DNA of 64,000 nucleotides from positions 4,761,506 to 4,825,505 of the forward strand of contig NW_004624843.1 of the NCBI RefSeq assembly GCF_000247695.1. The letters are read 5' to 3'. Numbering within the stretch: the first letter of the stretch is position 1; every line of letters starts with the position of its first letter. The stretch is from Heterocephalus glaber (Eukaryota; Chordata; Mammalia; Rodentia; Bathyergidae). The position numbers and the translations under genes are program-made. This document shows positions 21,079 to 49,175 of the stretch, in pieces. The notes below the pieces were generated by a model. The model saw nothing but the letters and a program-made list of their open reading frames with translations. It had not been told where the DNA came from and did no database searches.

Positions 21079-21233
21079 AATAACTTCCTTGATTAAGTGA
21101 AGCATGGTACTTGTCTGTTTTTGTATTTTATCTGTGCCTGCCTGTAGATGGGATCCTGATGACGCATGGGAAGCTGAAACGAATGGCCTCTTAACCAGAG
21201 CCTGTAAATCAGGTGGATGTAAAACATCTAGGG

Positions 21234-21401
21234 AGAGCTGGGTCTAGTGGCCCACATCTGTAATCCCAGCACTAGGAAGGAGGATTGCTTTGAGTTTGAG
21301 GCCATCCTGGGTCACACAGTGAGTTCAAGGCCAGCCTGATCTACATAGGGAGACCTTGTCTCAAAATAAATAAATAAATAAATAAATAAATAGATAGATA
21401 A
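21234..21401 (+). repeat. B1 SINE with (AAAT)n tail
   Basis: GAGAGCTGGGTCTAGTGGCC to GGGAGACCTTGTCTC and eight or so AAAT units. Confidence 0.9.
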
Positions 21402-21440
21402 GGAGAAACTCCCATGTGTTAGTTTCTGTCCTGGTCTACT

Positions 21441-21519
21441 TTTTTTGTACAGAGGATTGAACTCAGGACCTCGAGCTTGCCAGGCAGGCATTGTGCTGCT
21501 GAGCTACATCTCTGGCCCC
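21441..21519 (-). repeat. ID-type SINE (older)
   Basis: Minus copy; TGGTC(T/C)ACTTT flanks. Confidence 0.85.
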
Positions 21520-21694
21520 TGGTCCACTTTAATGCCTCTGAGAGAGGGACGGATGAGGAAATGACTTTTACAAGTGTGTTTCAAACCTCAGAATTGAGGA
21601 CAAGATCCAGGTTGAACTCTTCCATCCCACACAATGGTTATTCCATTTGGACTCAGTTGCTGTTTTATCTTTATGAACACTATAAAACTAAAAG

Positions 21695-21884
21695 TATTCT
21701 GGCACTGGTTGTGATTGTGCATGCCTAGACTCCCAGCAACATGGAATGGAAAATTTGAGGTCACGCTGGGAAACTTAGTGAGCTGCTGTCCCAAAATAAA
21801 ATAAGGGATGGGTTGCAGCTCAGTGATAGAAATGCTTGCCTAAGATGCATGAAGCTCTGGGTTCAATCCCTTGGACTGGGGAAA
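21695..21884 (+). repeat. B1-dID-type dimeric SINE
   Basis: Plus-strand copy: decayed B1 half, A-rich linker, then GGTTGCAGCTCAGTGATAGA ID half. AA(A/C)GTATTCTGG(C/T) flanks. Confidence 0.8.
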
Positions 21885-21944
21885 AAACGTATTCTGGTGT
21901 CTGATTCAGTATTAAGTAAATATGGACTTTGGTCTTCCTTTTTT

Positions 21945-22091
21945 TATTTTTCCTGAGACAAGGTCTCGCTATGTAGTTCAGCCTGGCCTTGAACTCACCA
22001 TGTAGCCCAGGCTGGCCCTGAACTCTGAGGCAATCCTCCTGCCTCAGCCTCCTGAGTGCTGGGATTACAGTTGTGCACCACCATGCCTAGC
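21945..22091 (-). repeat. B1 SINE
   Basis: Doubled unit present; AATATGGACTTTGG duplicated on both sides. Confidence 0.92.
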
Positions 22092-22121
22092 AATATGGAC
22101 TTTGGAAAAGAAGAGGGAGAG

Positions 22122-22205
22122 GGCCGGGGATTTAGCTCAGCAGCACCACACCTGCCTTTCAAGCACAAGGTCCTGAGTTCGATCCCCGGTACAAAAAAAA
22201 AAAGA
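22122..22205 (+). repeat. ID-type SINE next to COPS7B exon 2
   Basis: Full copy with TAGCTCAGCAG A-box changes; GA-rich flanks (GAAGAGGGAGA and GAAGCAGGAGA) may be the duplication. Ends 37 bases before the acceptor. Confidence 0.9.
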
Positions 22206-22222
22206 AGCAGGAGAATGACTGA

Positions 22223-38728
<16,506 letters not shown>

Positions 38729-39843
38729 GGCCAGCCGGGGCAGCTGGCACTCACCAGGCCTGGGTCCGGTGGGGAGGGCCACCGTGGGCTGTTTCCTCCC
38801 CTCTACCTGCAATGAGTTCCAGACCTGCCCACGCCTCACCAGCGCACCCCACCCATGGGCACTGTTCCGGGAAACCATTGCCCCCCACGCCCTCCTATCC
38901 TGGTCCCTTCAGACTCAGGGGCTCCACGGATGCCATCCTTACCGGGCGGGCACTGCTGTCCCCTCCAGGAGGACCTTCCTCTGTGTGTGAGGCTGGTCTC
39001 CCTCCTGGTCATTGTTTTGCTCTGTGTCCTTTGGTCGGGCTGGTGCTGAGCTGGGGCGCCTTTAACCAGCCCATGGGGATGAGCACACCGGGCTCTCCCT
39101 GCGCCAGGAGGGGCTTCTCCACCTGTCCGCGTACTCAGTTTCCACCATGGAGCAGGCGCCCTCTGGCCAGGCACCCACTTGCCCTGCTTCCCTCTCTGCC
39201 TTTCCCTACTGGCAGTTCCAGTCCATGCAGAGGGATGTGGTGCTGGGCTGTTTACTAAACCTGCGGGTTTTCAGCCTCTTGAGCCCAGCTCAATCCCTTG
39301 CTAGTGGCCGCGGGTTGGCCGACCTGTGTCTGAGCGGACGGAGGCTGCTGTGTGTCCCCCGTGTGCTCTGGTAGCGCGCATCCTGCTCCCTCTGACTGCT
39401 CAGCCTCCTGTGGTCGTGGGTCCCCTGCCCCGGCCAGGCTGTCAGTGTGCTCCCAGGGTCTTAGGCTCCGGCTGCCCCTGGGCAGGGATGGTGAAAGACT
39501 CGCTGCTTCTGTCTCTTCCCTCTGCCCTCCTTGGCTGGTGACCCAGAGCCCTGATGACCATGTACTCCTGGCCAGAGAAAGGACTTGACTAGACTTTCTA
39601 AACTTGAACAGTTTCAGGTTATATTTTAATTTTTTTTTGTACAGGTTGATTCTAATACATTTCAACATGCTTTTTCCCCCCTTGTGTCAATATTTGTTAC
39701 AGACTAATCGCCGGGGATTTTTCACCTGGTTGGAGGGTGGCATGTGTGTATGTGTGTGCGTTTTCTTTTGTTTTTATAAGGGGAGGTAGAGGTCCTGGAC
39801 TGAATTAAAGTTCATTGAGGAAAAAGCACATTTTAGAACAAAA

Positions 39844-39849
39844 AATAAA
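39844..39849 (+). terminator. COPS7B: COPS7B proximal polyadenylation signal
   Basis: AATAAA followed by a T/G-rich downstream stretch (GTGACTGTGGAGTGTGG) suits a polyadenylation site about 1.1 kb after the stop. Confidence 0.7.
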
Positions 39850-40156
39850 AGTGTAGATTTGATCTATGTGACTGTGGAGTGTGGGGCTGCATAGCTGGTG
39901 GGAGTGGGCGGGGAGCAAGGTGGTTTAGGGAACCGTCATGCTATCAATACTGTGTTTGAAAAGTGGGCTTTTCCTTTTTTGAAAGTGTTCAGTAGCTGCC
40001 TGCCACTGATTGAATGTTTAAAGTATTCTTGTTTCTCTTCCACATGGCTCATGTGGCTGTTCTAACACCATGGCCAGGAGAGTTAAATTTAATTCCCAAA
40101 ATATGTTTCATGAATCCTCTGGTCAGATGCTCTATGGAAAAGGGGTCCTGTTATTA

Positions 40157-40162
40157 AATAAA
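40157..40162 (+). terminator. COPS7B: COPS7B distal polyadenylation signal
   Basis: AATAAA in TTATTAAATAAAAGTGG, 1.43 kb after the stop codon. A MIR remnant and ordinary repeats resume after it, so it probably marks the end of the gene. Confidence 0.6.
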
Positions 40163-40569
40163 AGTGGCGCTCGCTCCCTGTAAGCCATTCCTCATTGGAA
40201 GTTCGTTATTAAGGTCTCCAGAAAGCCTTGGGGGAGGAAGCCTGTGTCCACACTGATTTCTCCACCAGCTCCTCTGCTGTAAGACTTAGACACGTTTTGG
40301 GGGAAGTTCTGGGAAATGTGTATTTCTCATAAACCCCAAGAGAGGCTGAACATCTCCCAGCCTCATGAACTGTTCTTTGTAGGCCCAAGGCAGGCACAGT
40401 CCCTCTCGGCAAGCTGCCTGTCATCCTTGTTACATCCCTTGGTGAGCAGAAGAACGTGGCTCGGCCTGTGTGCTGTGCATGGCCATTTGTTGTTTGCCCG
40501 CCCCAAGGGCCTAACAAGCCTTGGGGTCATTTTCTCCACTGTGCTGCCGTTTCCTTGAAGATAATGGTG

Positions 40570-40755
40570 ACAGTAGCAGCACATTGGCAAAGTACTTTAC
40601 AGAGGGTCTCCGTGTGCAGTCATTCGCCCAGTCTCTGGGGCTCGGTAAGGTGAGTGCTATTACCATCTTCCTTTCTACCTGTGAGGAAACACAGACTCAG
40701 AGCTGAAAAGTCCAGATGACCGTGACAAAATAAGGACTCTCAGATCCTGACTTGC
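40570..40755 (+). repeat. MIR fragment
   Basis: GGCAAAGTACTTTACAGAGG and CTGTGAGGAAACACAGACTC mark a diverged MIR directly downstream of the COPS7B 3' end. Confidence 0.6.
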
Positions 40756-41118
40756 ATGTCTTGCCATCTGCTTGGTGCGACTAGTTTCGAGGCTGTTCTC
40801 GGGCAGATCCTTGTTGCCTCACCCTCTGCTTATCCTCCGAGGGCTCCACTTTCTTTCACGTGAGCTCCCCTCCCCCTCCCCCGACGCACACCCATCTCGG
40901 CCTCTGCTTCCCAGACTCATCTGCTTGATAAGGACGTGGAGAGCATGGGGCAGGGGCTTCTGGCGTTTCGGGACAGTGGCCCAGGTGGAATGCTCTTTGC
41001 TCCCTTGGGACTGGTGTAGCAGAGCCCTGGCCCCAGCTGTATGGCTCCCACCCGACATGGACCCGTGAGCTCAGGTCTGAGATAGGGCCCGACCGTGCCG
41101 CTTTAGAAGTGACCTCCT

Positions 41119-41202
41119 TGGGCCGGGGAATTAGCTCAGTGGTTCCAGCACCTGCATTGCAAGCGCAAGGTCCCAAGTTCAATCCTCAGTACCAAAAAAA
41201 AA
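41119..41202 (+). repeat. ID-type SINE
   Basis: Full copy with A box TTAGCTCAGTGG; AAGTGACCTCCT duplicated. Confidence 0.92.
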
Positions 41203-41454
41203 AGTGACCTCCTCAACAGTGAACGCCCTAGGTGCAGAAAGGGGCACTGCCGTGTAAACAGAGCCTGCCGGGTAAGTGCCTGTGGGCCGACCTGGGCCAC
41301 TCTCTTCAGTGCACATTGGCATTCATCGGCGGGAATTGGCATGAGTACACCTTATGCTTTCGCCCTTTTTCCTTCTCCAGGCCGTTTCCATGGCCTGTAC
41401 TTCTGCCTTCTGAAGCCCCTTCTGCTCTGTACTCTTTCAGCCAGGGTGGGCAAC

Positions 41455-41520
41455 CTGGGGCAGTGGTCAAGAGTACAGGCTTTTCTGTCTCCAATCCCAG
41501 ATCTGAGAAGGCCGCCACTG
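41455..41520 (-). repeat. MIR fragment (tentative)
   Basis: GCAGTGGTCAAGAGTACAGG and CCAATCCCAGATCTG resemble the 3' end of MIR read in reverse. Confidence 0.4.
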
Positions 41521-42088
41521 ACGGCAGGGCTCCCCTGTCCTCCCAGACTTCGGTTACAGGAAGTGGGGTGATGATCAAAGAAGCAGAGGGCAAACTGCAC
41601 ATGGTGCTGCATGCATAGCTGAGGTGCTGGGTTGCCTGAAACCAAGCCAAGCATTCCAGTTTTTATACTTAAAGTCATTATTCTAACAGCCTGATGCTTC
41701 AAATTTTTTTTAAAAATGCAGCAGGTGGTTGGTTTTTACCGGTCCCGAAGAGCCTGTTGCCGTACTCCTGGTGTGTGTGTCAGGTGCAGCACGTGTGGGT
41801 AGTCGGGCTCAACCTGTGTGCAGCCATGAGCACTTGTTTCCTCAGTAAGCCTTGCAGTTATGCCTGAGGTGGTAGGCTGAAATATGTATCTTATTGTAAC
41901 TTGCTTTTTGCAACTCCTTTATATCAGCCTTAGGGAAGTAAGTGGATCTTTAAGCCTAATGTCGCCAAGTAGGTTGTCTGTGCCCTGACCTTGTGACACT
42001 AGATGGATGGTAACAAAGCTATAAAAAGGGAGGATTGGGTCTGACTATCGGGGCTAGAGCTACATCTTCCTTAAGAATGGGACTGGCG

Positions 42089-42173
42089 GGCTGGGGATTT
42101 AGCTCAGTGGTTTCACCACCTGCTGCACAAGCACAAGGACCCAAGTTCGATCCCCGGTACCAAAAAAAAAAAA
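42089..42173 (+). repeat. ID-type SINE (tandem pair, first)
   Basis: GTTTCA/GGACCC subtype; AAGAATGG on both sides. Confidence 0.92.
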
Positions 42174-42181
42174 GAATGGAG

Positions 42182-42262
42182 GGCTGGGGATTTAGCTCAG
42201 TGGTTCCGGCGCCTGCCTCACAAGCGCAAGGTCCCGAGTTCGATCCCCGGTACCAAAAAAAA
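42182..42262 (+). repeat. ID-type SINE (tandem pair, second)
   Basis: GTTCCG/GGTCCC subtype, almost consensus; nine bases after the first copy. Confidence 0.92.
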
Positions 42263-43255
42263 GTAAAACTTCACAGGAGAATGATGCAGGGGCCTTCCCT
42301 GCAAGGTCCAGGAATAAATAGAAACCTTCAGTATAAAAAAGGACCCATGCCAGCCCTTTTAAAACTCCTTCCCTCCACAGACACTTCATTTCTTGGGTAG
42401 ATTCTAAAAGTGGGTTCTCCAAGCCCTTAGAAGAACCTCTAGTGCTTTCCGAGGAGATGAGATGGGAAGAGATTCAATTGTGGATCGACCTTGCCTGCCA
42501 CCTCACCTGTGGGCAGAGAAGGACAGGAGATGACGGGGCGTGACTTCTCAGCAACCATGAGTTTACAGCCAACATCTAGACAACGAAGGATGAGAAAGAC
42601 TTGTCCATCTTCCCCACAGTCACATAGACACCCAAGTCAAGATCGACTACACAAGCCAAGAGAAGCTGCTCGCAAGGCAGGCTGGGGCCGGACCTGAGAT
42701 AAGGGAGAAGAGTGAATTCCGGCAGTGGCACGGAAAGGCTCCAAGGTAAAGCCACTGAATTCAGAACATTTCCCCACGTGTAACGAGGCCTGAGAAATAC
42801 TCAAAAGTGACAGCTCTGTGCTCTTCCATCATAGTCCAGTCACTTCCTGACGACTAGTGAGCCAGAAGGGATAGATGGGAGCGAATACAGGTAAAGTGGA
42901 AACTACCTGAGCACTGGAAGGCCTCCAGCAGGAACAGTGCCCCAAGACCTTAAATCATCAGACCCTAAAAATCAGCCTTCATGAAGTGAAGTTTGAAATG
43001 GAGAGCAGGGAGCTAGCCGGACTCAGGGCCTTCCCACTGGCTCATCCCTTGCGTCCCCTTAACTCGACATCTGGACACGGCAGCTTCCCAGGAGACACGC
43101 ATCCATGGGGAGAAAGGTGGGCACGGAGCAGGGGCAGGAGCTCCGGGTCCCTGTGCAGGTCTTCCCCAAGTGCCTGACTTTCCCTTCAGCTGCGAGCAGA
43201 GCTTGGGGGAGGGGATACCGGCCCAGAGTACTGTTGCATGGTCTACTGCTCACCA

Positions 43256-43344
43256 CGCAGCTCAGGCTGACCTTGAACTCACCATGTGGCCCTCCTGCCT
43301 CAGCCTCCCAAGTGCTGGGATTACAAGTGAACTACCATGCCCAA
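43256..43344 (-). repeat. B1 SINE fragment
   Basis: CAGCTCAGGCTGACCTTGAA to CATGCCCAAC; the left end (poly-T side) is missing. Confidence 0.82.
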
Positions 43345-44296
43345 CCATTTCCCTATTTAAACAGAAAATGGTTCTCCAGAATTTCCAAGAGGAATAGTTT
43401 CTTCCTCCAAAGGAGTGTTTCTTGTTGAGAATGATTGCCCCCAATAAATGTTCTAATAAAGAAAAACAAATGGAAAACTAAGAAAGCTTTTAGTTGAGCT
43501 CTATTAGCAAAATCCAACAAACTCTCTTAGTCTTATGAATATAGATGAAAATAATTTTATAAAATTAGACACATAAGGGTCGGTCACATGAATTAGGCAC
43601 ATCACCCTAAACTAAGAAGAATGCTTCCTTGCCATGATAAAAATGCCAGTGTATTTAAATCCAGTGACTAAGTGGTGATTTCAGTAAAAACGCCACTGCC
43701 TTCCCACTCAAGTGGCTTGTGTGACATGCCCCTGGTGCAGAACATGTTAAGCCTGGCCAGTGACACAGCTGATGGCTCTGGCAAGAAGAGCTCTCCCACG
43801 GGACTGCTGCTGTCCCAGCTGTCATGCCACCCACCTGCTCCTGGGCCTCGTGCGTGTCCTCTGCGTGTCCCCCCCCCACCGCCGCCCATCCGCCTGGCAA
43901 ACAGCACAAAACCTGCCTCTGCCCACCCATTGCCCAGTGAGCCACACCTTGTTCTGCTCATGCTTGTTACCCTGAGCAGCCTCCCCTTGCCCCGTGTCCC
44001 ACAGGAACAGCAGCAGCCAGTTTGCACCGGGGTGGGAGCAGGGTGGCTTCTGCAATTCAGATTCCCAGTTGGCCGATGTCAGGGCTCACTCTAGGCATTG
44101 CCAGAACATCCTGTCATTGCCAGAGTTGTTTGTTAGAGTCTTGGCTCTCCATGGGTGGCCCGGGTGGATTTAGGCCTGGCAGATAGGACAGCTGGTTCAC
44201 GGGCACTTACTATGGAGAAGGAACAGGTTAGACATAGGTTAGACATGCCCTGGGAGCTCCCTGGACCTCACAATTCTGCAATATAAGAAGTGTGGA

Positions 44297-44420
44297 TTGG
44301 GTGTGGTAGTGTGCACCTCTAATCCCAGCCCTCGGGAGGATGAGGCAGGAGGATCAATGCAAGTTGAGGTCAGCCTGGACCACATAGTGAGACCCTCTCT
44401 CAAAAAAAAAAAAAAAAAAA
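44297..44420 (+). repeat. B1 SINE
   Basis: TTGGGTGTGGTAGTGTGCAC to GAGACCCTCTCTC, 20-base A tail. Confidence 0.88.
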
Positions 44421-44536
44421 GCTATGGCTCAGCTGGAGCTTCCAGTCTTACTGCTTAGGAAACAAGTTCTGATCTGCTGTGTGGTGAGCTTGCCTGGCCC
44501 AGCCCATAGCCACTCTCCTGTGGGGTCTGGTTTATG

Positions 44537-44706
44537 TGTGTTACTGGGGAATGAACAGGACCTTCATGTTAGACTGTAACCCAACCCGTTTAAAAAACAT
44601 TTTGGACAGAGTCTTGCTAAGTTGCCTGGGCTGGACTCGAACTTGTAATCCTTCTGCCTCAGCCTCCCAGAGTGTTGGGATTACAGGTGTGCACCACCGT
44701 GCCCAG
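44537..44706 (-). repeat. B1-dID-type dimeric SINE
   Basis: Decayed ID half (TTACTGGGGAATGAACAGG), clear B1 half. Confidence 0.75.
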
Positions 44707-45249
44707 CTTCACCTGTGGGATTTGAAGTTCAGGCATTGCTCTACCTCTGCGGACCTGGGATGGCCGAGATCCAGCCCAGATTCTGGACTTGTGACTAGAT
44801 ATGGGTCGGCAGCTCCATCAAGCTATTCATGCATTTCTTTGCTTTGTTACTATATTGTGAAACCTTCCCGTGTGGTACTTTTAAAACATCTCCAAATCTT
44901 GAGCACTCCCACAAAAGGCACAGCCCAATTTCCCTCCCCTCAAGTAAGGGCCTGCCTCATGACACACTTCTGTTGAGGAGAATGTGGCAGAGCAACAGTG
45001 AGTGACATGAAGCTAGATTAGAAAAGACACTGAGGTGTTCACCTCACTTCGTCTTTCCTGGGTCACGGCCGTTGGTTCTCTGGGCTTCACTGTAAGAAGC
45101 GCGGTGTGGCTGAAGCTGCCTTGCTGGAGGGCAGGGGGACAAGAGAGGGTACCAGAGTCTTCACAGTGCCACCGTCACACATGCACACGCCCACCACGTG
45201 GAACAGAGAGCTCTGCCCAGCCTCCCCACTTGCTGCCTCTTTTTTTTTT

Positions 45250-45429
45250 TCCTTCTGATACTAGGATCTTGCACTGAGCTACATCCCCAGCCCTTTTTAA
45301 ATATTTATTTATGTATTTATTTGGGGGACAGGGTCTCACTAAGTTGTCCAGGCTGGTCTTGGATTTAGGATCTTCCTGCTTCAGCCTTCTGAGTAGCTGG
45401 GATTACAGGTAGGGGCCACCATGCCCAGC
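45250..45429 (-). repeat. B1-dID-type dimeric SINE
   Basis: CTGAGCTACATCCCCAGCCC, TTTATTTATG linker, then GACAGGGTCTCACTAAGTTG. Confidence 0.85.
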
Positions 45430-45436
45430 CAGCTCT

Positions 45437-45524
45437 TTTTTTTTTTTTTCGGTACCGGGGATCGAACTCGGGACCTTGCGCTTGCAAGGCAGGCGCTGGA
45501 ACCACTGAGCTAAATCCCCAGCCC
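45437..45524 (-). repeat. ID-type SINE
   Basis: Full near-consensus minus copy inserted at the end of a B1-dID. Confidence 0.92.
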
Positions 45525-45625
45525 CAACCAACTCTTTTTTAAGTTCCTTCATTTGGGTATATCGATTGGTGCAGTCATTCTTTTCCTGCAGCTGATCATC
45601 CAGTTTGTTGTGAGGTTGTTTCCTA

Positions 45626-45697
45626 GGTGCTGGGGGTCAAACCCAGGGCCTTGTGCGTGCTAAGCCTGTGCTCTACCACTGAGCAGGACCCCCAATC
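45626..45697 (-). repeat. Old ID-like copy
   Basis: GGTGCTGGGGGTCAAACCCA and GCTCTACCACTGAGCAGGAC. Confidence 0.7.
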
Positions 45698-45783
45698 CTC
45701 CCAGGGTTCTCTTTTATTGCAAGTGAGCCTGAGAAAAAGTACCTATTTCCATGTGGAAGTTCACACAAGTAACCCGGATACAA

Positions 45784-45858
45784 GGCCAGGGATTTAGCTC
45801 AGTGGTTTTGCCACCTGCTGGGCAAGTGCAAGGACCGGAGTTCGATCCCCCGGTACCG
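45784..45858 (+). repeat. ID-type SINE with minimal tail
   Basis: Body ends GGTACCGAAAG without a real A run; AAGTAACCCGGAT is duplicated. Confidence 0.9.
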
Positions 45859-46311
45859 AAAGTAACCCGGATGTGTACCTGGCACCTCTGACGGCCACTG
45901 CCTTCCCTGGCATGCAGAAGGGCAGCACTGTCTCATGTCCATGTGGATCCCCTCTCCACCGCAGCCCCAGAGCCATGCTTTGGCTCCCCCAGCCCAGCTC
46001 CCCCCATGCTGGTCACCCCTAGGACTCCTGGGTCATCTTCCAGGTGCATCTCCCATTCTCAGGCTCAGCCCCGCCCTGCACAGCATCCCTTCAGAATGAA
46101 GTGACTCCTTCTTGCCCTGAGGTTCACCTTCCAGCCCGCCCGGGCCGGGCACAGGGGTCCTCAAGTCGCATGAGCATGCCTCCAAAGCCGCAGCCTTTCT
46201 GCGACAGTAATTTTTAACCAGGGACAGTTTTGCCCATGAGGACATTTGGCAATATCTGGAGGCTTTACAACAATTTTTAAAGACATTTGTGGTTTAAGAA
46301 ATATACAGAGA

Positions 46312-46396
46312 GGGCTGGGGATTTAGCTCAGTGGTTCTGCCACCTGCCTCACAAGCGCAAGGTCTTGAGTTCAATCCCCAGTACCAAAAAAAGAAA
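46312..46396 (+). repeat. ID-type SINE
   Basis: Full copy; AAATATACAGAGA duplicated. Confidence 0.92.
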
Positions 46397-46732
46397 AATA
46401 TACAGAGAAATCCCTTTCTACATTTTGCTCAGCCTCCCTCATTGGTAACATTTTGCAAAATTAGCATGACAGCCAGGAAATGGACATTGATTCAACCCCC
46501 AGATCTTATTCAGATAAATTCAGATTTATTTATTTATGTACATTTTAAGTTCTGTACAGTCTTACCACACCTACAGTTTTGAGCATCCACAACCATAGTC
46601 CAGATAATAACCCTATCTGTGACAAGGGTCCCCCACTTTTCAATTTTTACTTTTTCATTAGTTCACATTTGCAGTACACATTGATGACATTCCTTGTGGG
46701 AGCTGGTCGATGTACATAAAACATCTTTGTTA

Positions 46733-46815
46733 GGCGCCAGGGATTTAGCTCAGTGGGTTCGCCGCCTGCTGCGCAAGTGCAAGGATCTGAGTTGGATCCC
46801 CGGCACCAAAAAAAA
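46733..46815 (+). repeat. ID-type SINE in L1 3' UTR
   Basis: Full copy; an L1 segment like ACATCTTTGTT/AAATCTTCATT flanks. Confidence 0.9.
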
Positions 46816-46880
46816 TCTTCATTCTTTTTTATCCTCTTCCCCTCCTCCCTCCCCTTTCCTCCATCTCTTGATCTGCTTCT

Positions 46881-46966
46881 TTTTTTTTTTTTGGTATCAG
46901 GGATCGAACTCGGGACCTTGCACTTGGGCGGCAGGCCGCGGAACCACTGATCTAATTCCCCGGCCT
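46881..46966 (-). repeat. ID-type SINE in L1 3' UTR
   Basis: Full minus copy with some A-box changes (CTGATCTAATTCCCC). Confidence 0.9.
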
Positions 46967-47463
46967 GATCCCCTTCCCTTTTGTAAAAGATCTATCTCCT
47001 TATTTCTTCTTATCTATCTTTTATTTTGTTCTTCATTTATATTTTGGGTTTCTCATATAAGAGAGACAATGTGATATTTAAGCTTGTGTGTCTGGTTTAT
47101 TTCGTTTAATGTGGTCTCGGTGCATCCGTTTTTATAAAAACCACATTTTAATCCATTCATCTGTCGATGGCTATAAAGGCTGCTTCCAAGATTTAAGTGT
47201 TATGCATTGTGCTGCTATAAACATGGGTATGCATGGATCAGAGTAATAAATGATGTCTTTAACTCTTTCAGGAAGATACCTAGAGGGAGAATAGCTGTGT
47301 CAAATGGAATTTCTATTTTTAGGGTTTTTTTGAGGAATCACCATACTGATTTACCTAATGGTTGTTCTAGTTTACATTCCCACCAACAATATAAAAGTGT
47401 TCCCTTTTCCTCACAGCCTTGCAGGTGTTTGTTACTGCTTGATTTCTTTCTTTCTCGTTCTCT

Positions 47464-47546
47464 CTTTTTTTTTTGTACTGGGGATCAAACTTGGGACCTT
47501 GTGCTTTCGAGGCAGGCGGCAGAACCACTGAGCTAAATCCCCAGCC
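47464..47546 (-). repeat. ID-type SINE in L1
   Basis: Full minus copy; TG(C/T)TTGATTTCTT flanks. Confidence 0.92.
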
Positions 47547-47723
47547 CTATTGTTTGATTTCTTGATGATGGCCATTGTGGACTAAGACAGAATCTCAGTG
47601 TTGTTTTAATGTGCATTTCTCAAATGGCCAGAGATAGTGACCATTTTTTCATGTATAAGTATTTATTAGTGGCCATGTGTACTTCATCTGAGAAGTGTCT
47701 ATTCATTTCAGTTGCCCATTTTT

Positions 47724-47823
47724 NNNNNNNNNNNNNNNNNNNNNNNNNNNNNNNNNNNNNNNNNNNNNNNNNNNNNNNNNNNNNNNNNNNNNNNNNNNNN
47801 NNNNNNNNNNNNNNNNNNNNNNN
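47724..47823. other. Assembly gap of 100 N
   Basis: Exactly 100 N, a conventional placeholder for a gap of unknown size. It lies in a poly-T tail next to an ID copy within an L1, a place where assemblies often break. Confidence 0.99.
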
Positions 47824-47828
47824 TTTTA

Positions 47829-47911
47829 ATTTTTTGGTACCAGGGATCGAACTGAGGTGCTTGCGCTTGCAGGGCAGGCAGCGGAACCACTGAGCTGCTA
47901 AATCCCTGGCC
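47829..47911 (-). repeat. ID-type SINE beside assembly gap
   Basis: Minus copy with a 3-base insertion in the A box (CTGAGCTGCTAAATCCC). Its poly-T tail runs into the N gap. Confidence 0.88.
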
Positions 47912-48059
47912 CAAGTTCTTTATGTATTTTAGATGTTAGTCCTCTATCTGAGGAATAGCTGGCAATTTTTTCCCCATTCTGTAGGTTGTCTATTTCCTGT
48001 GTTACTGCCTTTGCTGTCCAGAGGCTTTTTAATTTGACATGACCCTGTTTGTTGATTCT

Positions 48060-48148
48060 TTTTTTTTTTTTTTTTTGGTACTGGGGATCGAACTCAGGTC
48101 CTTGCACTTGAAAGGCAGGTGGTGGAAACACTGAGCTAAATCCCTGGC
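48060..48148 (-). repeat. ID-type SINE in L1
   Basis: Full minus copy; TTTGTTGATTCTT duplicated. Confidence 0.92.
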
Positions 48149-48392
48149 CCTATTTGTTGATTCTTGATGTTACAATATTTCTTGTACAAATGGGATTTTG
48201 TTCAAAAAGACCTTGCCTATGCCTGTGTCTTCAAGAGTTTCACTGATTTTATCTGCTAACAGATTGTTTCTGTTTAGACCATTGATCCATTTTGACTTTA
48301 ATATAGTACATGGTGAGAGATATGGGTCTAGATTCAATCTTCTGCATATGAGTAGCTAGTTTTCCCAGCACAATTTATTAAAGAGGATCCCC

Positions 48393-48470
48393 TTTTTTGT
48401 GGTGCTGAGGATCAAACCCAGGGCCTCCCCCATGCTAGGCAAGGATTCTACTAAGGCAACCACTAACCTG
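48393..48470 (-). repeat. Old ID-like copy
   Basis: GTGCTGAGGATCAAACCCAG and CATGCTAGGCAAGGATTC. Confidence 0.65.
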
Positions 48471-48515
48471 CTCTCCATTTCTATGACTTTTTTCATTTCA
48501 AGAGTCAATCTTTCA

Positions 48516-48671
48516 GCCGGGTGTGTTGGCGCACATTGGCAGTCCCAGCACTCGGGGGGCTGAGGTAGGAGGATTGCCATGAGTTCAAGGCCAGCCTGGG
48601 ATACATAGTGAATTCAAGGCCAGCCCGAACTACACATTTAAGACCCTGTTTCAAAACAAAAACAAAACAAA
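48516..48671 (+). repeat. B1 SINE
   Basis: AGCCGGGTGTGTTGGCGCAC, doubled unit, AAAACAAAAC tail; AAGA(G/A)TCAAT flanks. Confidence 0.92.
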
Positions 48672-49175
48672 GAATCAATTCCCTCTTCAAGAAAGTTAAA
48701 AACAGACTCTTATGCTATGTAAACATTGGGAATTGGCTTTTCCCACTCAGCCTAATCTCTGCAGATTCATCCAGGTGGTTGTGTGTATGGACAGTTTGCT
48801 TCTCTGTATTTCTGAGCCATATTCCATGGGATGGGTGCACCTTGTGTCTCTAACCAACTGCTGATGGACAGCTGAACTCTTTCTAGTCTTGGCTATTATC
48901 AGTAAAGCTGGTGTAAACATTTGTGCACAGGGTTTTTTTGGGTGTGAACATAGTCTTCATTTCTCTGGGATAAATGTGCAGGAGCACAACTCCTAGGCCA
49001 TAACACAGTTGCATGTTTATTTTTGTAAGAAACTGTCCATGATAAATGGCTGTATCACATTCCATCCTCACCAGCAGTATATGAGTAGTCATCTTCTCAT
49101 ATCTTGCCAGTGTTTGGTGTAGCCATTCTGATAGGTGTGCTGCAGTATCTCATTGTGTTTTGTCTGTTTGTTGGT

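Larger units (their letters stand above)
38729..40180 (+). other. COPS7B: COPS7B 3' UTR
   Basis: The sequence after the stop codon is largely free of SINEs, in contrast to the flanks. It contains two AATAAA signals (39844-39849 and 40157-40162) and a GT run near 39743-39760. Cleavage is expected about 15-25 bases after either signal; I favour use of both. Confidence 0.75.
46637..48370 (-). mobile_element. L1 3' end, minus strand, interrupted by SINEs and the assembly gap
   Basis: Same family type as the L1 at 58-61 kb: shared blocks include GCTGCTATAAACATGGG, CATTCCCACCAACAA and the 3' UTR near 46.64-47.05 kb. It carries two ID copies in its 3' UTR region, three more further on, and the 100-N gap. 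Confidence 0.82.

Noticed and set aside
47609..47914. Frames spanning the run of N
   Set aside because: The run of X comes from the assembly gap; flanks are L1 and ID.
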